Shown one piece after another: positions 53,124 through 62,799 of a DNA stretch of 62,799 nt. Within the stretch, counting starts at the first letter, position 1. Every line of letters starts with the position of its first letter. Made by a program: the position numbers and the translations under genes. Location: contig PKEY01000004.1 of the NCBI GenBank assembly GCA_002919265.1, positions 1-62,799 on the forward strand, written 5' to 3'. The stretch comes from Hyphomicrobiaceae bacterium (GTDB lineage Bacteria; Pseudomonadota; Alphaproteobacteria; Rhizobiales; Hyphomicrobiaceae). The notes beneath the pieces are model-generated. The model ran no database searches, was not told where the DNA came from, and saw only the letters and a program-made list of their open reading frames with translations.

Positions 53124-54929
53124 TCACCTCCGCGTGCGGCTTCGGGCACGATGCTCCGTCTTTTCCCAGAAATGCGGGGCCGTGATGAGCTGGACGAGAG
53201 CACGATAGGCCGCCAGCGATACGAGAAGCCAATAGAGGGGCATGAACAGGGCACTGAGCACCAGCCATTTCCTTCGCCGGCGCCACACCGCGACCACCGC
53301 AGGAACGAGGGTCGCTACATAAGCTCCAACGAGGTTAAAGCCAGCAAATCCCAGAAAAATGCCGCTCAGGATCGAACCAGAGCTGCGAAGCCAGTCTCCC
53401 TGCCAAATCTCATAAGCGGCGATCGCGCAGAAGATCGGGAATATGAGGGCAGAAAGAATCAATCCGCCCGAGTAGAGATGAAAGCCGATGAACCTTGCCA
53501 ACCCAAGCTCGTAGAACAGCCGTGCAGGCTGCCGAGTGTGAACGAGATATGTCTGCATCCAGCCTTTGAGCCATCTGGTCCGCTGGCGCAGCCAACCGCC
53601 GAAACGTGCCGGCGCCTCCTCCCAGGTCGTCGATGGCAGAATACGGATATGTCCTCCGGAGCGGGCCAGCCTTATGCCGAGGTCCGCGTCTTCTGTGACA
53701 TTGAACGGGTCCCAGCCCAGCCATTGATCCAGCACCTTACGTGGGAAATGGTTCGAGGTGCCGCCGAGGGGGACCGGCAACCCAAGCCAGGCAAGGCCGG
53801 GGAGGGTGATATCGAAGAGGGCGGAGTATTCGAGTGCAAACTGCCGGGTAAGCCAGCTCTCGCGGGCGTTATGGATGTTCAGCCGTCCCTGCAGGCAGAT
53901 CGTATCCTTCGCACTGCTGCGGAACATCGCGATTGCCTGCCGAAGTTGGTCCGGCTCCGGCACGTCCTCGGCATCGAAAACGACAACGTAATCGCCCCGG
54001 GCGAACTGCAGGGCGTAGTTGAGCGCCTTTGGCTTCGTCCGGGGCTGCGAGTCCGGCACGACGATGACGCGCATGAAGCCGGGGAGCTCCAAATTGCGCG
54101 CGACGGCCTGGGTCTCCGTGTCCACGCTTTCGAGAACCAGAAGAACATCGAGCTTGGCCGCGGGATAGTCGAGTGCCGAGAGCGCAGCCACGAGGTCCGG
54201 CAACACCTGACCTTCGCGGAACATGGGGACGAGGATCGAGTAGACAGGAAGCTCGGCGTCCGGGATGCGGCTCGTTTCGCGCGGTGCCGTTTGAAGGAGA
54301 CCCATCGCCGTGATGACCAAGCGCAAAACAATAATAGGTAAAAACAAGAGGGTGAGTAGAACCGCCACGGCCCGGAGAACCAAATTGGGTTCGATGATGG
54401 CAGCGCCCAGCACGACACCCACCAAAATGGCGAGCGCGAGAAGTTGCCAGGTCCAGATCGGCGCTCCGGCGGACAGTACTGGCCGCCAGCGCAGCAGGCC
54501 TGCAATGGCGCGTTTCAGCCGCCAATTCTGAGTGTCGACTGCATCGAAGTTTTCGATGTCGCCGGGTGACGCCAACAGCACCATCCGCCCGGCTACCTCG
54601 TTTTCGGTAACTTCGCGGCCTACTCGCCATGGACAGTGGGATACCGCGTCGATGAGAACGGCGTCACGTGGCAATTCCTGTCCGCGCGCAAAGGCAGGGA
54701 CCCTGAGGAAATCCGCAAGCGCAGCGATGTAGTTTTCCTGCTTGATCCAGCCGTTCGCAAGCAGCACCTCGTGAGGCTCGACACCCCAACGGCCAGCAAT
54801 GACGATGGCGCGTTCAAGCGTGGCTCGATCCAACAGCCGGCCGACCAGAAACTCGTACTCCGCCCATTTGTCTTCTAATGCGGGCGTGTACAGTTGCGCG
54901 CCGAAGGGCCGCTTGATCGATTCATTCAA
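53124..54929 (-). CDS. Membrane glycosyltransferase family 2 with N-terminal MshEN-like region
   Basis: A 601-residue processive-type glycosyltransferase. Residues 25-150 resemble the MshEN/T2SS-E N-terminal domain (LVGRLLDRATLERAIVIAGRW, EVLLANGWIKQENYIAALADFLRVP), a cyclic di-GMP-binding fold in secretion ATPases. Two membrane segments follow (about 168-215). The GT2 core has YSILVPMFREGQVLPDL, VVFDAEDVPEPDQLRQ (DxD-like), EDADLGIRL and QRTRWLKGWMQT (the QxxRW motif for polymer synthesis, near 450). Four more hydrophobic segments end it. It would make a secreted polysaccharide. Polymer and nucleotide sugar are unknown. No bcsB- or wzx-like partner is adjacent. Confidence 0.88.
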   Translation of the reverse strand: MNESIKRPFGAQLYTPALEDKWAEYEFLVGRLLDRATLERAIVIAGRWGVEPHEVLLANGWIKQENYIAALADFLRVPAFARGQELPRDAVLIDAVSHCPWRVGREVTENEVAGRMVLLASPGDIENFDAVDTQNWRLKRAIAGLLRWRPVLSAGAPIWTWQLLALAILVGVVLGAAIIEPNLVLRAVAVLLTLLFLPIIVLRLVITAMGLLQTAPRETSRIPDAELPVYSILVPMFREGQVLPDLVAALSALDYPAAKLDVLLVLESVDTETQAVARNLELPGFMRVIVVPDSQPRTKPKALNYALQFARGDYVVVFDAEDVPEPDQLRQAIAMFRSSAKDTICLQGRLNIHNARESWLTRQFALEYSALFDITLPGLAWLGLPVPLGGTSNHFPRKVLDQWLGWDPFNVTEDADLGIRLARSGGHIRILPSTTWEEAPARFGGWLRQRTRWLKGWMQTYLVHTRQPARLFYELGLARFIGFHLYSGGLILSALIFPIFCAIAAYEIWQGDWLRSSGSILSGIFLGFAGFNLVGAYVATLVPAVVAVWRRRRKWLVLSALFMPLYWLLVSLAAYRALVQLITAPHFWEKTEHRARSRTRR

Positions 54930-55080
54930 GGCTTGTGCAGAGCGTCCGGAACTCGTTGTCGGATAGGCCGGCGCAAACTAGATGTTTGGAAGCGCCTCGA
55001 TGACCTGGGTAAGAACCTAGGTGACGGGGCAGTCGAAGCGGCTGGCTCGATTCGCTTACTCTCACAGGAAGCACGGACGA

Positions 55081-55905
55081 ATGACACGATGGTCCTTGGT
55101 GCTCGCAGCAGTGCTCACGCTACTGGTTGGCAGCCCCGATATCAGCCTCGCGCAATCAGCCCAGACCTCGGAATCGGAAGCATCCACCGAGACGGGCACG
55201 CGTCGCCTGACGCTACGCTTCCTGACCGACGGCGATTTTCCGCCCTTCAACTATTATGACGAAGAGGGCGTTCTCACAGGCTTCAACATTGATCTCGCCC
55301 GTGCGATTTGCCTGGAGGCTGGGACATCCTGCGATATACAAGTCCGCCCCTGGGATCAGCTGATCCCAGCACTCATGCGCGGTGATGCAGATGCTGTGAT
55401 TGCTGGTCACAAGATTTCTCCGAGCCTGCTCCAGTCGGTCGATTTCACGGAGCGTTACTTCCACACACCGGCTCGGTTCGCGGTTCGCCGGGATGCAGAG
55501 AAGTTCGAGATCAATCCCGAGGACCTCGACGGCAAGACAATCGCAGTCGCGAAGGGAACGGCCCATCAAGCCTATCTCGAAGCTTTCTTTCGGTTCAGCA
55601 CCATCAAGCCGTACGACTCGCCGGAGGCGGCGCGCGAAGCGCTCATGAATGGTGAGGTGGACCTGCTCTTTGACGACGGGATCAGCCTCAGCTTCTGGGT
55701 GGTAGGCACTGTCTCACACGAGTGCTGCGAGCTGCGGGGTGGCGCGTACTACGAGCCCAAGTTTTTCGGGGATGGGCTGGCTATCGCTGTCTCCAAGCGT
55801 GACCCCGACCTAAAGCACCTGCTCAACGATGCTTTGAAGCGCGTGCGGACGAGCGGACGCTATGAGGAGCTGGTGCTGCGGTACTTCCCCAACCGCGTGT
55901 ATTGA
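55081..55905 (+). CDS. Periplasmic amino-acid-type substrate-binding protein (family 3), orphan
   Basis: A 274-residue exported receptor. The ATG at 55081 has AGGAAG upstream and directly precedes a signal peptide (SLVLAAVLTLLVGSPDISLA). The family 3 signature is FLTDGDFPPFNYYDEEGVLTGFNIDLARAI. PWDQLIPALMRGDADAVIAGHKISP and FTERYFHTPARFAV follow, and LDGKTIAVAKGTAHQAYL marks the second lobe. Two Cys in CLEAGTSC and two in SHECCEL may form disulfides. No permease or ATPase is adjacent, so it may serve a distant transporter or a sensor. Confidence 0.87.
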   Translation: MTRWSLVLAAVLTLLVGSPDISLAQSAQTSESEASTETGTRRLTLRFLTDGDFPPFNYYDEEGVLTGFNIDLARAICLEAGTSCDIQVRPWDQLIPALMRGDADAVIAGHKISPSLLQSVDFTERYFHTPARFAVRRDAEKFEINPEDLDGKTIAVAKGTAHQAYLEAFFRFSTIKPYDSPEAAREALMNGEVDLLFDDGISLSFWVVGTVSHECCELRGGAYYEPKFFGDGLAIAVSKRDPDLKHLLNDALKRVRTSGRYEELVLRYFPNRVY

Positions 55906-56008
55906 GCCAGCCGTCCGCAGAATCTGATGCGCGTCCCAATCAGTTGCTGACCGCGCCGCCCAATGCCATCCTTTCCCTCAACTTACCATCTTGAGGGGAG
56001 CATCGGAC

Positions 56009-56989
56009 TTGTCGACCAAACGCCTGCCCAGCCGTGACGAGCTCGTCATTTGCTTTGCCCACGTCGCTTACCGAATGGGCGACGCCTTTGCCCGCCGCCA
56101 AACAGGTATCCAGTGGTACGAGGTGAGATCGGTAGACGAGCTGCGCGCATCGGCCACCCGGCCGCATGTGATCGTCGCGTCGGGGTTCTGGCGCAACGAG
56201 CTTCTGGATGAGGCGCCAAACCTGTGCTTCGTACAGTCCATCAGTGCAGGAACGGATCAGTACGACAAGGAGCGCTTCCGGGAGAAGGGCGTCCGGCTCG
56301 CCAGCGCCAAGGGAGTGAATGCCCGCGCTGTTGCCGAACATGCCATGTCGCTCATCCTGGCCCTGGCACGGCAGCTGCACACCGGGCGCGATAACCAGAA
56401 GGCGAAGCATTGGCGCGGGATGATTGGCGACCCCGCGGCGCGAGAGGACGAGCTCGGCGGCAAGACGTTGCTGATCGTCGGGCTCGGCACCATCGGCAAC
56501 CGCCTCGCTCAGCTCGCCAAAGCCTTCGACATGAATGTGATTGCCACCCGGCGGAATCCTTCGGACGGAGCAGGGGCAGCAGATCGCGTTTACGCGCACA
56601 GCGAGCTGCACACGCTACTGCCTGACGCCGACATTGTTGCGCTCACATGCCCGCTGACGCCGGAAACCGAGAACCTAATTGATGCAAAGGCCTTGTCGCT
56701 GATGAAACCCTCGGCGCACCTCATCAACGTGGCCCGCGGCAAGGTTGTGGATGAGGACGCCCTAATCGCTGCTCTGTCGGAGGGACGCATCGCGGCGGCT
56801 GGCATCGACGTTACGCGGGAGGAGCCGTTGCCAGAATCCTCGCCTCTTTGGGCAATGCCCAACGTTCTCCTCACGCCCCATACGGCTGGCGAGACGCGCC
56901 GCTACGAAGACAATGTCATCGATATCTTGCTGGAAAACCTGGATCGCCTCTGGCGCGGTGAGGGGAAGCTGCGAAACGAAGTCGTCTAA
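56009..56989 (+). CDS. D-2-hydroxyacid dehydrogenase (GhrA/CtBP-like)
   Basis: A 326-residue NAD(P)-dependent dehydrogenase, unrelated in position to the one at 26469. The TTG at 56009 has AGGGGAG eight bases upstream and is the best start; another TTG six codons earlier is open. The catalytic domain has SISAGTDQYD and NARAVAEHAMSLILALAR, the Rossmann motif TLLIVGLGTIGNRLAQLAKAF, INVARGKVVDEDALI with the catalytic Arg, the Glu in DVTREEPLPESS, and the His in TPHTAGE. Likely substrates are glyoxylate, hydroxypyruvate or a similar 2-oxo acid. Confidence 0.87.
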   Translation: MSTKRLPSRDELVICFAHVAYRMGDAFARRQTGIQWYEVRSVDELRASATRPHVIVASGFWRNELLDEAPNLCFVQSISAGTDQYDKERFREKGVRLASAKGVNARAVAEHAMSLILALARQLHTGRDNQKAKHWRGMIGDPAAREDELGGKTLLIVGLGTIGNRLAQLAKAFDMNVIATRRNPSDGAGAADRVYAHSELHTLLPDADIVALTCPLTPETENLIDAKALSLMKPSAHLINVARGKVVDEDALIAALSEGRIAAAGIDVTREEPLPESSPLWAMPNVLLTPHTAGETRRYEDNVIDILLENLDRLWRGEGKLRNEVV

Positions 56990-57222
56990 GCCGCGCCGTT
57001 GGCAAATAAGTGCTTGTTGATCTACGTGAAATTCTGCCGGGAGGTAAGTAGATCGTCCGGTCGTTCGGCCGCGTGGCAAGGAATTTTGTAACAACTTGTT
57101 TACGCGGCCCGCCAAGCTGCTACAGTGTTCCCCAAGCGAAACCAGATGACGCCTGATGACGATGCGCTCAGAGGCCGGAATATTTGGCCGGCCAGAGCCG
57201 ATCCAGGCGCTGGGGAAAGAAC

Positions 57223-58455
57223 GTGGAGCCGCCAACCGACGAGAGGGAGTCGCTCCTGTCCGGCCAAGAGCTGGCCGTGTCAGACCAATCCAGCCAAACC
57301 GCGACCGATGCTGTCACAGTCGCGCCGGTCGATCTCTCCGCGCCCGTGCGAGCGCAGACCTGGACGCCTCCCTGCAGCACTCCGACCTACTGGCGACCGT
57401 CCGCGGCCCCAATCACTCGCGTTTACGCAGCACTCGACCTCGGCACGAACAACTGCCGGCTTCTGATCGCCCGGCCATCCCGGCGCGGGTTTCAAGTCAT
57501 GGATGCCTTCTCGCGCATCATCAAGCTCGGCGAGGGTGTCTCTACTACCGGTCGCTTGTCCGAAGCTGCCATGGCCCGCACGTGGGAAGCGCTCAAGGTG
57601 TGTGCTGCCAAAATGCGCCGGCACAACGTCACGCGCTCCCGGTTGGTGGCGACGGAGGCCTGTCGGATTGCGGAAAATGGCCAGGAGTTCGTTGACCGCA
57701 TCCGGCGCGAGCTCGGACTGACGATCGAAATTCTAAGCCGGGAGGCGGAGGCCAAGCTCGCCGTTTCCGGTTGTGCCACTTTGCTCGATGAGAATTCGGA
57801 CCTCGCGCTGGTGTTTGACATCGGCGGCGGCTCATCTGAGCTTGTCTGGCTGGATCTTACCCGCCGCAAACGCAATTGGCGGCGATCCCTTGCCCATCGG
57901 CTCGAGGCGATGAACTGCATCACCGCCTGGACGTCTCTTCCCGTTGGCGTCGTAAGCCTGGCCGAGCGCTTCGGCGGGCGGCGGCTCACTCCGGCTGGCT
58001 TCGAGGCTATGGTTGATCACGTCATGGAGCTTCTGAAGCCGTTCGAGGCACAGCACGGTTTCCGCAAGCGTGTGCAGACAGGGCGCGCGCACTTGCTTGG
58101 CACCTCCGGAACCGTCACGACGATGGCGGGAATCAGGCTGGGTCTGCCGCGCTACGATCGCAGTCGTGTCGATGGCTATTGGCTGGACGCGGCAGAAGCC
58201 CGGGCAATTACTTATGATCTCCTTTCGCGCTCCTATGAACAACGGGTCGCCGAACCTTGCATTGGGAAGGAGCGGGCTGACCTCGTGCTCGCCGGATGCG
58301 CAATTCTGGAAGGCCTCCTGAGGATGTGGCCGGCCCGCCGCCTACGCGTGGCAGATCGAGGCTTGCGTGAAGGGATTCTCGCCACCATGATGGCCGAAGA
58401 CGGGTGCTACCGAAATTCCCATCGCCGCGCCCGCAAAGCCCAGCTCAACGGCTAA
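57223..58455 (+). CDS. Ppx/GppA-family phosphatase (exopolyphosphatase or pppGpp phosphohydrolase)
   Basis: A 410-residue enzyme of the actin-like ATPase fold that degrades polyphosphate or converts pppGpp to ppGpp. The GTG at 57223, with GGGGAAAG before it, is taken as the start; the frame stays open 13 codons upstream. A 60-residue variable N-terminus precedes YAALDLGTNNCRLLIARP (phosphate 1, near 72). FDIGGGSSELVW is phosphate 2. The chain ends in VADRGLREGILATM. Short Ppx/GppA proteins of this length, without the C-terminal HD-like half, are usual in alphaproteobacteria. RlmE follows in the same direction 33 bases on; this pair is common in the group. Confidence 0.9.
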   Translation: MEPPTDERESLLSGQELAVSDQSSQTATDAVTVAPVDLSAPVRAQTWTPPCSTPTYWRPSAAPITRVYAALDLGTNNCRLLIARPSRRGFQVMDAFSRIIKLGEGVSTTGRLSEAAMARTWEALKVCAAKMRRHNVTRSRLVATEACRIAENGQEFVDRIRRELGLTIEILSREAEAKLAVSGCATLLDENSDLALVFDIGGGSSELVWLDLTRRKRNWRRSLAHRLEAMNCITAWTSLPVGVVSLAERFGGRRLTPAGFEAMVDHVMELLKPFEAQHGFRKRVQTGRAHLLGTSGTVTTMAGIRLGLPRYDRSRVDGYWLDAAEARAITYDLLSRSYEQRVAEPCIGKERADLVLAGCAILEGLLRMWPARRLRVADRGLREGILATMMAEDGCYRNSHRRARKAQLNG

Positions 58456-58488
58456 GCAGCCACCCACAGACACAACAAGAATTTTTCG

Positions 58489-59223
58489 ATGGTGAAATCC
58501 TCCAGGCCGAAAAGCAGCCATGGCGGTCAGCGTCAGCTCAAGGTGCGCTTGCGGAGCGGCAAGCGACGCACAGCTTCGTCACGGCGGTGGCTCGAACGGC
58601 AGCTGAATGATCCCTACGTCGCGGCTGCTCAGCGCGAAGGCTATCGTTCGCGGGCGGCATACAAGCTGATCGAGATTGACGACAAATACCGCATTCTCAA
58701 GCCAGGGCAGCGCGTGGTCGATCTTGGGGCCGCTCCTGGGGGCTGGAGCCAAGTGCTTGTGAAACGGGTCAAGTCGGACGAGGGCCGCGGGCAGGTGATA
58801 GCAATCGATATTTTGGAGATGGAGCCGCTGCCCGGTGTGGATGTTCTCCACCTCGACTTCATGGACCCAACGGCTCCCGACCAGCTCAAGTCCCGGCTGC
58901 GGGATGGCGGCGCGGATGTCGTACTTTCCGACATGGCGGCACCAACCACCGGCCATGCCAAGACAGATCACCTGCGCATCATGGCGCTGGTAGAGGCGGC
59001 GACAGAGTTCGCGCGTGAGGTGCTGTCCCCAGGCGGTGTCTTTCTGGCCAAGGTGTTTCAGGGCGGCACTGAAGGCGAGCTGCTGAACACGTTGAAGCGG
59101 GATTTCGCGAAGGTCCGCCACGTAAAACCTCCGGCAAGCCGGCCGGATAGCTCGGAGCTGTACGTTCTGGCCACTGGTTTTCGCGGCCGAAGTGAAGCCG
59201 CCGCTTCACCGGGAGCGGCGTAA
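58489..59223 (+). CDS. rlmE: 23S rRNA 2'-O-methyltransferase RlmE (FtsJ/RrmJ)
   Basis: A 244-residue SAM-dependent enzyme methylating U2552 of 23S rRNA in the assembled 50S particle. After a basic N-terminal extension ([17 protein letters not shown]) the Rossmann fold begins with [15 protein letters not shown] (first catalytic Lys). [13 protein letters not shown] near 78-89 binds [17 protein letters not shown] carries the catalytic Asp, and [11 protein letters not shown] carries the second Lys. The K-D-K-E set is therefore present, the Glu being in [11 protein letters not shown]. Heat-shock control is known for the enterobacterial gene. The next gene starts 2 bases after its stop. Confidence 0.93.
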   Translation: MVKSSRPKSSHGGQRQLKVRLRSGKRRTASSRRWLERQLNDPYVAAAQREGYRSRAAYKLIEIDDKYRILKPGQRVVDLGAAPGGWSQVLVKRVKSDEGRGQVIAIDILEMEPLPGVDVLHLDFMDPTAPDQLKSRLRDGGADVVLSDMAAPTTGHAKTDHLRIMALVEAATEFAREVLSPGGVFLAKVFQGGTEGELLNTLKRDFAKVRHVKPPASRPDSSELYVLATGFRGRSEAAASPGAA

Positions 59224-59224
59224 C

Positions 59225-60115
59225 TTGTGGCGCATCTGGGTTTCAGCGCTCTTCTGGGGGCTGAACTGGCCAGCAGTTAAACTTGCCCTTGCCGGTTTCT
59301 CTCCCTGGACGCTGCGGGCTGCCGGGCTCGGCCTGGGGGCGGCCCTTCTAGCCATCATCGCCAAAATTATTGGGCGCTCGCTTTTCGTGCCGGCAGGGCA
59401 CCGCATGGCCCTCTTCATTGCGGGGTTCCTATCGGTTGCCGGGTTCAATATCTGTGTCGTGTTTGCCCAGCTCGCCATGGCGACCTCGCGGGCTGCGATT
59501 CTCACCTTTACGATGCCGCTCTGGGCCACCGTCTTTGCCGCTCTGTTCTTTGGCGAGCGGATCGACAGTCTGCGGGCCGCGGCCCTCGTTTGCGGAGCGC
59601 TCGGGCTGGCCCTCCTCGCTGAGCCTTATTGGCCGGCCCTTGCCGGGGGCTCTCTTCCGCCTGGGCTCATCTATGTGCTCGGCGCCGCAATTTCGTGGGC
59701 GGCGGGCACTGTCTACACCAAGCACCGCGGCATACCGGGTGACCCGCTCGGCCTCGCGGCTTGGCAGCTGGCCATCGGCTCCGCGATTGCGGCGCTGGGT
59801 GCTGCTGCGTTCGAGGTGCCGCGAATGGACATCAGCGATCCGGTCGTGGCCGGCGCCTTTGTTTACCACGTGGTGTTGGCGCTCGCGCTTGCCTACTTCC
59901 TCTGGTTTCAGCTCCTCGAGCGGGTGCCGAGCGCGACGGCGGCGTTGGGAACTCTGCTCATCCCAGTGTTCGCTGTGATTGGTTCGGCCATCATTCTCGG
60001 CGAACGTCCCACCCTTCTCGATTTCGCCGGCTTCGCGCTGATCTCTATCGGCGTCGGGCTCGATCAGCTGCTGCGCGCGCCGTTCGCCAAGCAGTCCGGG
60101 GAATCCAGATCCTGA
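59225..60115 (+). CDS. EamA/DMT-family transporter
   Basis: A 296-residue inner-membrane protein with ten hydrophobic segments in two EamA repeats. FWGLNWPAVKLALAGFSP opens repeat one, and AAISWAAGTVYTKHRGIPGDP opens repeat two. LERVPSATAALGTLLIPVFAVIGSAIILGERP is the family's C-terminal signature. The TTG at 59225 has GGGAG nine bases upstream and is preferred; a GTG at 59192 lies inside rlmE. DMT proteins export amino acids, metabolites or drugs; the cargo here is unknown. It is almost certainly cotranscribed with rlmE. The 147 bases to guaB contain nothing recognised. Confidence 0.86.
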   Translation: MWRIWVSALFWGLNWPAVKLALAGFSPWTLRAAGLGLGAALLAIIAKIIGRSLFVPAGHRMALFIAGFLSVAGFNICVVFAQLAMATSRAAILTFTMPLWATVFAALFFGERIDSLRAAALVCGALGLALLAEPYWPALAGGSLPPGLIYVLGAAISWAAGTVYTKHRGIPGDPLGLAAWQLAIGSAIAALGAAAFEVPRMDISDPVVAGAFVYHVVLALALAYFLWFQLLERVPSATAALGTLLIPVFAVIGSAIILGERPTLLDFAGFALISIGVGLDQLLRAPFAKQSGESRS

Positions 60116-61750
<1,635 letters not shown>

Positions 61751-61770
61751 TCTGACGGCCACGGGGCAAG

Positions 61771-62799
61771 ATGCGGCCAGGCGCACGGATGAAGGCTGCC
61801 GTCGAGGTGCTGGACGAAATTTTCGTCCGCCACCGACCCGCAGCGCAGGCTTTGGCCGACTGGGGCAAGGCGCATCGCTTTGCCGGCTCCGGCGATCGCG
61901 CGGCCATTGGCAATCTGGTGTTCGACGTCCTCCGCCGCCGGCTCTCGCTTGCCGCCCGCATGGGCGACGACTCGACCCGCGCACTCGTCCTCGCCGCTGC
62001 GCCGGAAGCCCTGGCGATGACCGCCGAGGAAGTTGCGGCGGCGGCCGACGGCTCCGAACATGCGGTCGATCCGCTTACGCCTTCCGAGCGCGCGGGGCTT
62101 GAACGGGAAGTGCCGGAAGACGCGCCCCTCCATATCCGCGCGGATATTCCCGAGTGGCTGGTCCCTTCGTTCGAGCGGGTGTTCGGCGATCGCCTTGTCG
62201 AAGAGGGCAGGGCGCTGGCACGCCGGGCGCCTGTCGACCTTCGCGCAAATACGCTGAAGGCTGATCGTGAGCGCGTGCTGAAGGCGCTCTCACGGTTCGG
62301 CGCTGAGCCGACGCCCATGTCCCCTGTCGGCGTTCGCATTCCGCCGCCCGCGGGACCAGGGCGTACCCCGAACGTCGAAGCCGAGCCCGGGCACGGCAAA
62401 GGCTGGTTCGAGATTCAGGACGAGGCGAGCCAGATCGCTGCGCTTCTCTCTGGGGCCTCGCCGCGCCGCCAGGTTCTCGATCTCTGCGCCGGCGCCGGCG
62501 GCAAGACGCTGGCCATGGCCGCTGCGATGCAGAACACGGGGCAGGTCTATGCCTACGATGCCGACCGCGTCCAGCTCCGCCCCATATTCGAGCGGCTGAA
62601 ACGCGCTGGCGTCCGCAACGCGCAGGTTCTGCCAGCAGGCGACGAGGAAGCCGTGCGCGCGCTGGGCGCCCGCTTCGACGTCGTGCTTGTCGATGCCCCC
62701 TGCACCGGCTCCGGGGTCTGGCGGCGCCGGCCTGATGCGAAATGGCGCGTGAAGCCGCAAAACCTCGCCGACCGGCAGAAGGAACAGCAGGAGGTGCTG
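61771..62799 (+). CDS. RsmB-type RNA m5C methyltransferase (second copy), C-terminus beyond window
   Basis: The first 343 codons of a NOL1/NOP2/Sun-family methyltransferase, still open at the window end. A short helical N-terminal region of about 70 residues (ALADWGKAHRFAGSGDR) takes the place of a full NusB domain. LRANTLKADRERVLKAL is the family's PUA-like segment. The SAM motif is LDLCAGAGGKT near 236-246, and the motif IV Cys is in VDAPCTGSGVWRRRPD near 310. The catalytic motif VI Cys lies beyond the edge. It starts 21 bases after guaB, a pairing seen in Rhizobiales. It is a paralogue of the protein at 29082, with another RNA target expected. Confidence 0.88.
   Translation, partial: MRPGARMKAAVEVLDEIFVRHRPAAQALADWGKAHRFAGSGDRAAIGNLVFDVLRRRLSLAARMGDDSTRALVLAAAPEALAMTAEEVAAAADGSEHAVDPLTPSERAGLEREVPEDAPLHIRADIPEWLVPSFERVFGDRLVEEGRALARRAPVDLRANTLKADRERVLKALSRFGAEPTPMSPVGVRIPPPAGPGRTPNVEAEPGHGKGWFEIQDEASQIAALLSGASPRRQVLDLCAGAGGKTLAMAAAMQNTGQVYAYDADRVQLRPIFERLKRAGVRNAQVLPAGDEEAVRALGARFDVVLVDAPCTGSGVWRRRPDAKWRVKPQNLADRQKEQQEVL

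Noticed and set aside
53151..54341. 396-codon open frame on the plus strand across the glycosyltransferase
   Set aside because: It is antisense to a gene with clear GT2 motifs, with Arg/Glu/Gly-rich shadow composition.

Overview
The window (62.8 kb, GC-rich) looks like chromosomal DNA of an alphaproteobacterium of the Hyphomicrobiales (Rhizobiales) type. The indicators are a ChpT-like histidine phosphotransferase of the CtrA cell-cycle relay, a DUF1134/EipA envelope protein, an Irr-type Fur-family regulator, an RpoH preceded by an RluA/RluD-type pseudouridine synthase and a small DUF6476-like membrane protein, the 1600-residue NAD-glutamate dehydrogenase, and an rsmB - heparinase-like - purH cassette. 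The genus cannot be fixed from the sequence. No phage genes, insertion sequences, integrases, CRISPR arrays or rRNA were seen. Four tRNA genes are present (Glu-CTC, Ser-CGA, Gly-GCC, Gly-TCC), all with an encoded CCA end.

Layout. 1-3771 (minus): binding-protein-dependent ABC importer (binding protein, fused two-domain permease, ATPase cut by the window edge). 4063-6900: tRNA-Glu and the DUF6476 / RluD / RpoH group. 6901-7636: gene-poor stretch with a long inverted repeat. 7637-15767: cell-envelope and cell-cycle region (AmiC-type amidase, two tandem RlpA-like proteins, ChpT, CysQ, EipA, a membrane-anchored coiled-coil protein, a possible small membrane protein). 15878-27476: aminotransferase, then a divergent IclR regulator facing a seven-gene transport and catabolic cluster (Dpp-type ABC importer, MmgE/PrpD enzyme, FAD oxidoreductase, D-2-hydroxyacid dehydrogenase) that stops 20 bases from the 3' end of tRNA-Ser. 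27497-35965: SDHAF4-like protein, HtpX, RsmB, heparinase-like protein, PurH, GNAT, MFS transporter. 35949-48889: giant NAD-GDH, AhpD-like protein, ParA-like ATPase, ProX-like deacylase, CnoX/LON-domain/Trm112-like trio, and a 1176-residue symporter-histidine kinase-receiver hybrid. 49156-62799: MscL, a radical SAM enzyme with a Cys-rich tail, tRNA-Gly, Irr, GlpK, a family 2 glycosyltransferase, an orphan solute receptor, a second D-2-hydroxyacid dehydrogenase, Ppx/GppA, RlmE, a DMT exporter, GuaB and a second RsmB-type methyltransferase cut by the right edge.

Most of the window is conserved housekeeping. The best candidate for an undescribed system is the IclR-controlled cluster at 17187-27476. 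Its parts (oligopeptide-type importer, MmgE/PrpD protein, DAO-type oxidase, hydroxyacid dehydrogenase) fit uptake and oxidative breakdown of a small amino- or imino-carboxylate, but the substrate is not decided by sequence. Secondary candidates are the radical SAM protein, the glycosyltransferase with a type II secretion ATPase-like N-terminal region, the orphan symporter-kinase hybrid, and the 14-bp inverted repeat at 7135-7204.
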